NCBI GenBank assembly: GCA_043802345.1
Contig: JAZDLC010000156.1
Location: 1-7,116, forward strand
Length of the DNA: 7,116 bases
Direction of reading: 5' to 3'
Origin: JAZDLC01 sp043802345
Lineage (GTDB): Bacteria; Planctomycetota; B15-G4; JADJEK01
Position 1 is the first letter of the stretch. Each line of letters begins with the position of its first letter. Position numbers and translations under genes: made by a program. Under the pieces are notes generated by a model. That model did no database searches. It was not told the DNA's origin and worked only from the letters and a program-made list of their open reading frames with translations. This document shows positions 1 to 6,633 of the stretch, piece by piece.

Positions 1-870
1 AGCCGGTACTTCGATTCCTTCGGGATCTTCTTCATGCTGGGCCGGAGGACTCTCGGCGTGCCGGAAGCGTACGCGCTCACGCGCATCGCGCACGGCTACC
101 GGGAGATCGATCACCTGCCGACCTACCGCGTCGTCGGGGAGGAGTTGTTGATCCCGTCGGCCGCGGAGTTCGCCGGTGGGGAGATCGCCGGGTTTGCCTT
201 CGAGACCTTCATCGTGCTGAATGCAGATCGGGTCCGGGACGCGGCCTCCCAGGCTCGCCTGCTCTTTGAGCGGACGGCCGGCTTGGATGAGGACGCCCTC
301 GGGGAGGAGCTGCTGGTGGCGAACGAGCCGGAGGAGAGGCTGGACATGCGGGAGCCGCTGTCCCTGGCGGCCCGCGCAACGCTGCGCGCATACGGCTCGT
401 TTCTCCAGGATGGGGGCGTGCCGGAGGAATACCCGGGGTTGCTGCTGGATGCGGTGGAGAGCCACGAGCGGGCGCACATCCACGATGCGATGCGCTTCCT
501 CCCGCTGCTCAGCGACTTTGGCGAGAAGGTCTCGCTGCTCTGGTCATTGCGTTTCAGCCCCACGCGGGTCGAGGCCTGGCTGGAGGAACGCGCCCAGGCG
601 GTCGCCCTGGCCGAGGCCAGGAGTTCCATGGCCGCGCTGACCACGATCGCCGCCATGCTCCCGAACCGCTTCGCCGCTCCTCCCCATTCCGTCGCGTACC
701 ACGATCTGGCCCGCAGCATGGTGGAGGCGATCAATGCGCGGCCGGAGCTGTATCCGCAACTCGATCGGGCGTACACCCTGCTGCCGCAACTCGACCGGCT
801 GGGGGAGAAGGGGTTGAAGCAGATCGCGCGGCAGTTGCTGGAGGAGGAGAAGCAGTTGTCGCGGGAGTGA
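1..870 (+). CDS. HExxH-motif protein of unknown family (5' partial)
   Basis: I do not recognise this family. The reading frame is open from the first base (S-R-Y-F-D-S-F-G...), and the first ATG at 34 has no Shine-Dalgarno sequence, so the true start lies upstream and at least 289 residues of the C-terminal part are seen. Positions 463-477 encode H-E-R-A-H, a HExxH zinc-binding and catalytic signature of gluzincin-type metallopeptidases. About 40 residues later, L-E-E-R-A-Q (580-597) resembles the ExxA(D) helix that supplies the third zinc ligand in such enzymes; E613 in the A-E-A-R stretch is an alternative. The rest is mostly helical with no signal peptide or membrane helix in the visible part, and the C-terminus is charged (L-L-E-E-E-K-Q-L). 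A zinc-dependent hydrolase is an inference from the motif alone. HExxH occurs by chance, but the second Glu helix makes it more credible. The next gene converges on it. Confidence 0.75.
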   Translation, partial: SRYFDSFGIFFMLGRRTLGVPEAYALTRIAHGYREIDHLPTYRVVGEELLIPSAAEFAGGEIAGFAFETFIVLNADRVRDAASQARLLFERTAGLDEDALGEELLVANEPEERLDMREPLSLAARATLRAYGSFLQDGGVPEEYPGLLLDAVESHERAHIHDAMRFLPLLSDFGEKVSLLWSLRFSPTRVEAWLEERAQAVALAEARSSMAALTTIAAMLPNRFAAPPHSVAYHDLARSMVEAINARPELYPQLDRAYTLLPQLDRLGEKGLKQIARQLLEEEKQLSRE

Positions 871-910
871 AGTCGTGCGCGTGCCCGACGGGCCTGGCAG
901 CTCACGATTC

Positions 911-956
911 GAGTACGAGTACCGTCGCTAAAGCGACTGAGTACGAGTACGAGTAC
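911..956 (+). repeat. GAGTAC hexamer tandem repeats
   Basis: Two perfect GAGTAC copies (911-922) and three more (939-956) flank the palindrome at 924-937. Another copy lies at 1132-1137, and inverted copies (GTACTC, then GTACTT with one mismatch) lie at 1075-1086. The 6-nt period equals two codons, so any reading frame through it gives a dipeptide repeat such as R-T or Y-E. That explains the spurious small reading frames here. Confidence 0.9.
924..937. repeat. Perfect palindrome GTCGCT-AA-AGCGAC
   Basis: The arms GTCGCT and AGCGAC are exact reverse complements separated by AA, and the element sits between two GAGTAC arrays. It could form a small hairpin or be a protein-binding palindrome. 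There is no T-run on either side, so it is not a canonical terminator. Confidence 0.8.
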
Positions 957-1085
957 GAAGCGTCGCTTTCGCGTGCTTCATGATGAGGAGCTCAGCGCGG
1001 AGCACTCGACTACGGTGGAGGCGGTAGGCTTGCCGCAGAACCTGCAAGGCGAGTGACGGCGGGCAGCGCGTTTCGTACTCGTACT
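946..1085. repeat. 14-bp inverted repeat bounding a 112-nt core
   Basis: AGTACGAGTACGAA (946-959) is the exact reverse complement of TTCGTACTCGTACT (1072-1085). The arms lie within the hexamer repeat material. The core (960-1071) is unique sequence that opens with a GAAGC...GCTTC hairpin whose left arm overlaps the repeat (957-961 with 975-979). Transcribed from either strand, the whole could fold as a stem with a structured loop. Confidence 0.8.
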
Positions 1086-1127
1086 TGAACCGTGTCCCGT
1101 TGCTCCCGCCCACGCTCGACGCGTAAC

Positions 1128-1146
1128 GGCCGAGTACGATTCGGCC
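1128..1146 (-). terminator. Hairpin downstream of the sugar transferase gene, weak terminator candidate
   Basis: GGCCGA (1128-1133) pairs perfectly with TCGGCC (1141-1146) across a 7-nt loop. It begins 33 nt past the stop codon of the minus-strand sugar transferase gene. No U-run follows on the minus-strand transcript, so intrinsic termination is doubtful. It also overlaps the right edge of the repeat island and contains one GAGTAC copy. Confidence 0.25.
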
Positions 1147-1179
1147 AGACTTGTGGGCACCGGCCCGAAGATGCGCCCG

Positions 1180-2673
<1,494 letters not shown>

Positions 2674-3996
2674 TGCTCGACTTCATCCACGCCTCTGGGA
2701 ATCCCGACCGAAAGGCGGACGGCCCGACCAGAATCGGTCATGACGTAATCGTCCTCGATCCTCACTCCGATCCGCTCCCCCGGCAGGTAGATGCCGGGCT
2801 CAATCGTGAACACCGTCCCGGGTTCCAGTGGGCCCCGGCCGACATCATGTACGGCGAGGCCGAGCCAGTGTGATGTGCCATGTGGAAGGTAACGACGGTA
2901 GGCCTGCTTGGACAGAGATTCTCCGGCCTCGCCTGGCAGCAGACCGAGCCGGACCAACCCTGAGGAAATCACACGCGCGGCGACCTGATGCAGTTCATCC
3001 AGGGTCATGCCGGGGCGAGCCGCCTCGGCGGCGGCCTGTTGCGCCTCCAGCACGATCACGTACAGGTCCCTCTGCCTCTTCGTGAAGCGGCCGGAGACCG
3101 GAATGGTCCGGGTCACATCAGCGGTGTACTGCCCGACCCTGGCTCCCACGTCGAGGAGAAGCACCTCGCCCGCCTCCATCCGCCGGCGGTTCTGGGTGTA
3201 GTGGAGAATGCAGGAGTTCGGTCCGGAGCCGACGATCGAAGGGAAGCCGGGCCCTTCCGCCCCCGCGGCCACGAAGCGACCCTCGATGGCGGCTTGAACC
3301 TGGTATTCAAACGCGCCCGGCGCGGCGGCGGCCGCGCCAGCGGCCAGGCCCTGGGCCGTCGCGACAACAGCCTCGGTGATGCGCTCGATCTCGAACTCCG
3401 ACTTGATGCGTCGCCTCCGGTGGACCAGTTGCTCGAGCGGCAACAGGTCCCATGCGTCGCTGCCCTGGATCCCGGAGATCTGCCTCAGCACGCGCTGGCG
3501 GGAGATGCCCGGCTCCTCGCCTGGTTCGTCGAGAAAGTAGATGATTCTTGAGGCCTGGATCAAGTCGGCGGCCACCTGCCGGAACTCGGACTTCTTTCTG
3601 ACCTGCCGGAACGCGGTCGTTGCCGCCGCGTCCTCATGGAAGGCGAGTTCGGGGCCATGCCAGAGCACACTCTGCTGACTGGGAGGCGGCAGGAAGAGGA
3701 TCTCGGTCTGCTGGCCGGACGGTGTGGAGGGAGTCAGGATCGCCGTGACGCCCGGTGAGGCGATGCCGGTCAGGTAGAAGAAATTGTCGGCCTGCAGGAA
3801 TCTCGTCCTCTCCGAGGCCGGAGCGCCGGCGAGGATCAGCATTCCCGGTTCCAGCGAGCCCGCGGCGATCTCCTCCGCCCAGTCGGCGGCGAGCCGGGCT
3901 CTTCTCTCCGCACACTCCAACGCGAGGGGCGGCGCGTCAGCCGGAGAGGCCGCGACCTCCGGTAGCAGTAGCAGGCAGATGGCCAACAGCAGGGGT

Positions 3997-4365
3997 TCAA
4001 GCCTCATCGATCCACTCTACCTTTTGCAGGCGGCCGCTCGGATCGAAGAGAACGGAGGCCACACCGATCCGGAAGTCCGGGTCACCCAGGGCGTTGGCGT
4101 CGATGTACTCCAGCGCGGCTCGAATCAGCCGGTCTCGTTTCGCCTGGTCCACCGCCTCATACGGCTCCCCGTACCGGGCGGTGGAGCGGGACTTCACTTC
4201 CACGAAGACCAGACCCGCGGCATCCCTGGCGATCAGGTCGACCTCGGCGGAGCGGAGCCGGACGTTTCGGCCGAGAATCCGAAAACCTCGCCGGGTCAGC
4301 TCCTCGCCCGCCGCCTGTTCTCCGAGGCGGCCCAGTTCATGGGCGCGATTCGAGGCTTCGTTCAT
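3997..4365 (-). CDS. YraN family (UPF0102) nuclease-fold protein
   Basis: A 122-aa protein with the whole YraN/UPF0102 pattern: L-G-R-L-G-E-Q-A-A (11-19), R-G-F-R-I-L (26-31), A-E-V-D-L-I (40-45), F-V-E-V-K-S-R (54-60), Y-G-E-P-Y-E-A-V (65-72) and a K-R-D-R-L helix after it. The fold belongs to the PD-(D/E)xK nuclease group, and E16, D43, E56 and K58 fit the acidic/lysine metal site, although the cellular role of the family is poorly defined. The usual G-E-(I/V)-D-L-I motif here begins with Ala (A40). The ATG at 4365 has GAGG 8 nt upstream. The frame is open further upstream but offers no other start before an in-frame stop. A 108-nt gap separates it from yajC upstream on the same strand, and the peptidase gene overlaps its end. 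It is likely cytoplasmic. Confidence 0.92.
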   Translation of the reverse strand: MNEASNRAHELGRLGEQAAGEELTRRGFRILGRNVRLRSAEVDLIARDAAGLVFVEVKSRSTARYGEPYEAVDQAKRDRLIRAALEYIDANALGDPDFRIGVASVLFDPSGRLQKVEWIDEA

Positions 4366-4473
4366 GGGGCCAACCTCGCAGCTTGCCGTCGGTGCGACGA
4401 CACGCTTCTGTTCTTGCGCAACGGCGGTCCGAGGGCCAGGTCAGGACACGGGATCGCGGAGCACGACCCTGAC

Positions 4474-4827
4474 TCAGGAGTCGCCCGACTCCTTGGAGGC
4501 CTTCTCTTTGGAAGGCGCCGCGCCGGCGATGGCGGACCGGGAAAAGCGGATGCGCACGTTCTGGCTGTCGTCGACCTTGAGCGTGACTTCGTCATCGCTG
4601 ATGGCCACGATGACCCCGTGCATTCCCCCGCTGGTCACGACCCGGTCGTTCTTCTTCAACTCCGTGAGCATCAGCTTGCGCTTCTTCTGCTCCTTCATCT
4701 GGGGCCGGATCATGAAGAAGTAGAAAATGACGAAGATGCCGATCATCCAGGGCAACATGCTGGGTCCCTGGGACTTGGCAGTCTCCCCGACCGGAGTCTC
4801 TTGGAACAGGAGGATCAGAGCGTTCAT
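4474..4827 (-). CDS. yajC: Preprotein translocase subunit YajC
   Basis: YajC is a small inner-membrane partner of SecDF in Sec-dependent protein export. This copy is 117 aa: a short N-terminal stretch, one membrane helix (about 24-41, P-W-M-I-G-I-F-V-I-F-Y-F-F-M-I), then the diagnostic R-P-Q-M-K-E-Q-K-K-R (41-50). The conserved cytoplasmic domain follows, with L-K-K-N-D-R-V-V-T-S-G-G (57-68), G-V-I-V-A-I (71-76) and V-T-L-K-V-D (81-86), then a charged tail (K-E-K-A-S-K-E-S-G-D-S). The start is the ATG at 4827, the only Met that gives the normal YajC length; the frame continues upstream without family similarity. Neither tgt nor secD/secF, the common yajC neighbours, appears here. It is the first gene of the minus-strand cluster, behind a plausible promoter at 4887-4915. 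Confidence 0.96.
   Translation of the reverse strand: MNALILLFQETPVGETAKSQGPSMLPWMIGIFVIFYFFMIRPQMKEQKKRKLMLTELKKNDRVVTSGGMHGVIVAISDDEVTLKVDDSQNVRIRFSRSAIAGAAPSKEKASKESGDS
4476..4493 (-). other. Perfect 8-bp hairpin at the 3' end of yajC
   Basis: On the minus strand AGGAGTCG-GG-CGACTCCT forms an 8-bp inverted repeat with a two-base centre (in practice a 7-bp stem with a GGGC loop). It covers the last coding codons and the first base of the yajC stop. A second, looser inverted repeat (GTCAGG 4440-4445 with CCTGAC 4468-4473) follows in the gap to the yraN-family gene. There is no U-run, so it may stabilise or attenuate the transcript rather than end it. Confidence 0.4.
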
Positions 4828-4886
4828 GATGGAGCATCCGCTGGGCGTTTGCGCGGCCCGTTTCCGGCGCCTCTGGCAAACCTGGG

Positions 4887-4915
4887 AGTTTACAGGCTGG
4901 CCGGCGGGAGGGCAA
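4887..4915 (-). promoter_or_regulatory. Candidate sigma-70-type promoter of yajC
   Basis: On the minus strand TTGCCC (4915-4910) and TAAACT (4892-4887) are separated by exactly 17 nt; each matches 4 of 6 consensus bases. Transcription would begin near 4880, leaving a leader of about 50 nt before the yajC ATG. The matches are modest, and the spacing and position are the main support. Confidence 0.35.
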
Positions 4916-4954
4916 CGGGGGACGGCCGGCTCCCGGAGGACGCGCGTCCCCCGT
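4915..4954. repeat. Perfect 10-bp inverted repeat upstream of yajC
   Basis: ACGGGGGACG (4915-4924) is the exact reverse complement of CGTCCCCCGT (4945-4954), with a 20-nt spacer that contains an inner CCGG-CTC-CCGG hairpin. It abuts the candidate -35 of yajC. It could be an operator or an RNA stem in a transcript from elsewhere; neither strand has a terminator-like T-run. Confidence 0.6.
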
Positions 4955-4970
4955 GGAGACGCTCGATCGG

Positions 4971-4992
4971 CCGGAGTTTGCGGTGACTCCGG
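4971..4992. repeat. Inverted repeat CCGGAGT-N8-ACTCCGG
   Basis: Perfect 7-bp arms at 4971-4977 and 4986-4992 are separated by 8 nt, in the intergenic region between two divergent genes. The size (22 bp) and symmetry are those of a dimeric regulator site, but no regulator gene is visible in this window. Confidence 0.45.
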
Positions 4993-5023
4993 GGCGGACG
5001 GCTGTACTCTATGCGGCGGACGG

Positions 5024-5040
5024 CGTCCCGGTCCGGGACG
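5024..5040. repeat. Near-perfect palindrome CGTCCCGGTCCGGGACG
   Basis: Eight-base arms surround a single central T. As RNA on the plus strand it would be a 7-bp stem with a GTC loop followed by only three T residues, a poor terminator. It lies 41 nt before the GTG of the HEAT lipoprotein gene, so it may be an operator or a leader hairpin. Confidence 0.5.
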
Positions 5041-5069
5041 TTTGGATTCGACCATCTTGTCTCGCCTCT

Positions 5070-5074
5070 GGAGG
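5070..5074 (+). promoter_or_regulatory. Ribosome binding site GGAGG fixing the GTG start at 5082
   Basis: GGAGG lies 7 nt before the GTG at 5082. This supports that codon over the in-frame ATG at 4953, which would put 43 unrelated residues ahead of a perfectly placed lipoprotein signal peptide. Confidence 0.85.
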
Positions 5075-5081
5075 ATCGAAA

Positions 5082-5690
5082 GTGAGTCTCCGGGAACGAC
5101 TCCCCACACCGAGGATTCTGCGGGTCCTGCTCCTCCTGCTGGCGGTGCCGCTGCTGCCTGCCTGTACCACGGAGAAGGAACCAGGAAAGCTCTCTCCGCG
5201 GCTGAACGCGAAGCTGGAGGAGGTGCTGCATCGGGCCCGGTACAGCCAGGGCATGGCGAAGCTGGGAGACCTGCGACAACTCTCAGCATTCGGGCCGGCG
5301 GCGACCCAGCCGGTGGTGGACCAGCTGCTTTCCAGCGACAATCCGCAGTTGCGCTCCAACGCAGTCTTCGTGCTGGGAGAAATCTACCGGCTCGATCGGG
5401 ACGAGAAGGCGATCGAGGCTGTTCGAGGGGCGGTCAAGGACCCTGACCGTCTCGTGCGGCTGGAGGCGGCCAGGGCTCTCCTGGAGAATGGCGACCGTTC
5501 AGGCATCAACGAGTTGGTGGACGCCCTGGACGATCCAGGCCGGGGCACGCGGACCATTGCGTTTCTCGCCCTGAGAGAAGCGAGCGGGGGGGTCGACTTC
5601 GGGTACCATCCGGGCCTCGACACGGTGGCGCGGCAGGAGCCGATCGCGCGCTTTCGAGCTCACTATGCGTACGGAGGAAGCGGCGAGTGA
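5082..5690 (+). CDS. HEAT-repeat lipoprotein
   Basis: A predicted lipoprotein of 202 aa. The N-terminus has a basic region (R-E-R-L-P-T-P-R-I-L-R), a hydrophobic core (V-L-L-L-L-L-A-V-P-L-L) and lipobox L-P-A-C, with the lipidated Cys at position 28. After a short charged linker, helical HEAT/PBS-lyase-like repeats span about 73-167: Q-P-V-V-D-Q-L-L-S-S-D-N-P-Q-L-R, then A-I-E-A-V-R-G-A-V-K-D-P-D, then G-I-N-E-L-V-D-A-L-D-D-P. The tail F-G-Y-H-P-G-L-D...R-F-R-A-H-Y is a common ending of bacterial HEAT-repeat proteins. Such proteins are usually interaction scaffolds; no catalytic residues are evident and the partner is unknown. The GTG start has GGAGG 7 nt upstream. The gene overlaps the following zinc-ribbon gene by 4 nt, so the two products may act together at the envelope. 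The lipoprotein call is strong; the role is not known. Confidence 0.9.
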   Translation: MSLRERLPTPRILRVLLLLLAVPLLPACTTEKEPGKLSPRLNAKLEEVLHRARYSQGMAKLGDLRQLSAFGPAATQPVVDQLLSSDNPQLRSNAVFVLGEIYRLDRDEKAIEAVRGAVKDPDRLVRLEAARALLENGDRSGINELVDALDDPGRGTRTIAFLALREASGGVDFGYHPGLDTVARQEPIARFRAHYAYGGSGE

Positions 5691-6100
5691 CGGAGTTACC
5701 GGATGACCCGGGGGAACGACCGCAGGACGACGCCGAAGAAAGGGTCCGGCCCTGTCTGGAGTGCGGCACGATCTTGCCGTTCGACGCAGAATCGTGCTCG
5801 CTGTGCGGCGTGCGGTTCGCCTCCGGCGAGGGCGAGGAAGAGGCGGTCAAGCCATGCGTGGCCTGCGAGGCGCTGATCTCGGAAGAGGACATCTTCTGTC
5901 CGGAGTGCGGCGACTTCGCCCTCTACGTGTCGTCCGAGGACCGCTCGAAGGATGTTGCCGCGCTGGGCAGCCAGGCCGGGGCGACGGCCACGCTCCTGGC
6001 CAGGATCCTCTCCGTCCTCGTGGTCGTGGCGGCGCTGGCCGTCCTCGTGGCGGTGGCGCTGGAGGCCTGGAAGACGCGGGATCTGGGCGGGTCGTTCTAG
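5687..6100 (+). CDS. Double zinc-ribbon protein with a C-terminal membrane helix
   Basis: A 137-aa protein with no family I can name. After an acidic N-terminus it has two zinc-ribbon knuckle pairs: C23-x2-C26 with C37-x2-C40, and C57-x2-C60 with C71-x2-C74. Both second knuckles read C-x-x-C-G, which is typical of rubredoxin-like zinc ribbons. An acidic linker precedes a single hydrophobic helix (about 102-127, rich in L, V and A) and a ten-residue tail, so it is probably tail-anchored with the zinc domain in the cytoplasm. The GTG start forms a GTGA overlap with the stop of the lipoprotein gene and has GGAGG 9 nt upstream, so it should be translationally coupled. The stop shares CTAG with the convergent TPR gene. 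A role in protein-protein interaction or membrane-linked regulation is inferred from architecture only. Confidence 0.9.
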   Translation: MTELPDDPGERPQDDAEERVRPCLECGTILPFDAESCSLCGVRFASGEGEEEAVKPCVACEALISEEDIFCPECGDFALYVSSEDRSKDVAALGSQAGATATLLARILSVLVVVAALAVLVAVALEAWKTRDLGGSF

Positions 6101-6525
6101 GCGAGGTGGGGCGGACGGTGCTGCATCAGGAGCTGGATGATCTCCTGGAAGCTGGTCTGCTCCCGGACCGATTTGAGATCGGCATCCTTCATGAGGTGCT
6201 CGAGATCCGAGTACCCGAGCCGGATCACATCGCGCAAGGCCCCCATGGCCGCCGCGACCTTGCCGGTCAGGGCCAGGGAACAGGCGAGGTTGTACCGCAC
6301 GATCGGGTCGGCGGGCGCCATGACGATCAGCTTGAGGTCGATCTTGAGCGCTTCCAGGGGCCTCCCCAGCCGCGGGTAGAGCTCCCCCAGTCTCACCAGG
6401 AGGTCGAAGTCCCCGGGAGAGTAGTCCAGCGCCTGCTCCAGCAACTCCTTCTCGTGGTGGTCGGCGATCTGCTGGAGCTGCAGGCGGCATCTTTGAGGTA
6501 GATCTTTGAGGATGTCAGTTCTCAT
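6097..6525 (-). CDS. Small TPR-repeat protein
   Basis: A predicted cytoplasmic protein of 142 aa built of tetratricopeptide repeats, a fold for protein-protein contacts; the partner is unknown. A first repeat covers about 24-67 (L-L-E-Q-A-L-D-Y-S-P-G-D...L-G-E-L-Y-P-R-L-G-R-P-L-E-A-L), and a second starts at P-A-D-P-I-V-R-Y-N-L-A-C-S-L-A-L-T-G (71-88). The end, D-A-D-L-K-S-V-R-E-Q-T-S-F-Q-E-I-I (114-130), matches the usual close of bacterial TPR proteins. No signal peptide or membrane helix is seen. I chose the ATG at 6525 because it follows the candidate promoter at 6566-6592 with a usable leader. An ATG at 6552 with AGGA 6 nt upstream and a TTG at 6567 are alternatives adding 9 or 14 residues. 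It converges on the zinc-ribbon gene and diverges from the gene at 6634. Confidence 0.87.
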   Translation of the reverse strand: MRTDILKDLPQRCRLQLQQIADHHEKELLEQALDYSPGDFDLLVRLGELYPRLGRPLEALKIDLKLIVMAPADPIVRYNLACSLALTGKVAAAMGALRDVIRLGYSDLEHLMKDADLKSVREQTSFQEIIQLLMQHRPPHLA

Positions 6526-6565
6526 ATACTGCCTGGATCCGATGCTACCCATAGCGTGTCCTGGC

Positions 6566-6592
6566 AATATACTCCAGGGATGCCCCGGTCAA
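6566..6592 (-). promoter_or_regulatory. Candidate promoter of the TPR gene
   Basis: On the minus strand TTGACC (6592-6587) and TATATT (6571-6566) each match 5 of 6 sigma-70 consensus bases. The spacer is 15 nt, shorter than the ideal 17. Transcription would start near 6560, about 35 nt before the ATG at 6525. A TATACT (6568-6573) on the plus strand overlaps the same bases and could be the -10 of the divergent gene, though I see no matching -35. Confidence 0.4.
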
Positions 6593-6633
6593 ACAGTCCG
6601 ATGCGCTGAATCCAGGCGACGGAGAACCGAGTG

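Larger units (their letters stand above)
904..1143. mobile_element. Possible miniature repeat element in a convergent intergenic gap
   Basis: The 309-nt gap between two convergent genes (871-1179) holds no credible gene. Instead it has GAGTAC hexamer arrays, a perfect palindrome at 924-937, a hairpin at 957-979, and a 14-bp inverted repeat (946-959 with 1072-1085) around a 112-nt core. The same 8-mer ACGATTCG lies at both edges (904-911 and 1136-1143), as a target-site duplication would, although an 8-bp match in about 300 nt can arise by chance. No transposase is present, so any mobility would be non-autonomous (MITE- or REP-like). The layout is seen directly; mobility is inference. A structured RNA or a remnant of a repeat-flanked cassette are alternatives. 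Confidence 0.35.

Noticed and set aside
34..36. ATG at 34 as the start of the HExxH gene
   Set aside because: The frame is open to the window edge with protein-like codons and no ribosome binding site precedes the ATG, so the gene is 5' truncated by the window.
883..893. GCCC-GAC-GGGC hairpin after the first gene as a terminator
   Set aside because: The stem is only four base pairs and no T-run follows.
928..1113. Minus-strand 61-aa reading frame ending in an R-T dipeptide repeat
   Set aside because: Its repetitive ends come directly from the GAGTAC hexamer arrays, it has no good ribosome binding site and no recognisable domain. A remnant of a repeat-flanked gene cannot be excluded, but there is no support for a working gene.
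904..1143. CRISPR array from the repeated hexamers
   Set aside because: The unit is 6 nt, spacing is irregular, some copies are inverted, and no repeat/spacer periodicity or cas gene is present.
3784..4986. Plus-strand 400-aa reading frame across the peptidase, YraN and yajC genes
   Set aside because: It spans three minus-strand genes with clear family signatures and their intergenic gaps, and has low-complexity composition.
4953..5081. ATG at 4953 as start of the HEAT lipoprotein
   Set aside because: It lacks a Shine-Dalgarno sequence and would place 43 residues before a complete lipoprotein signal peptide; the GTG at 5082 has GGAGG at ideal spacing.
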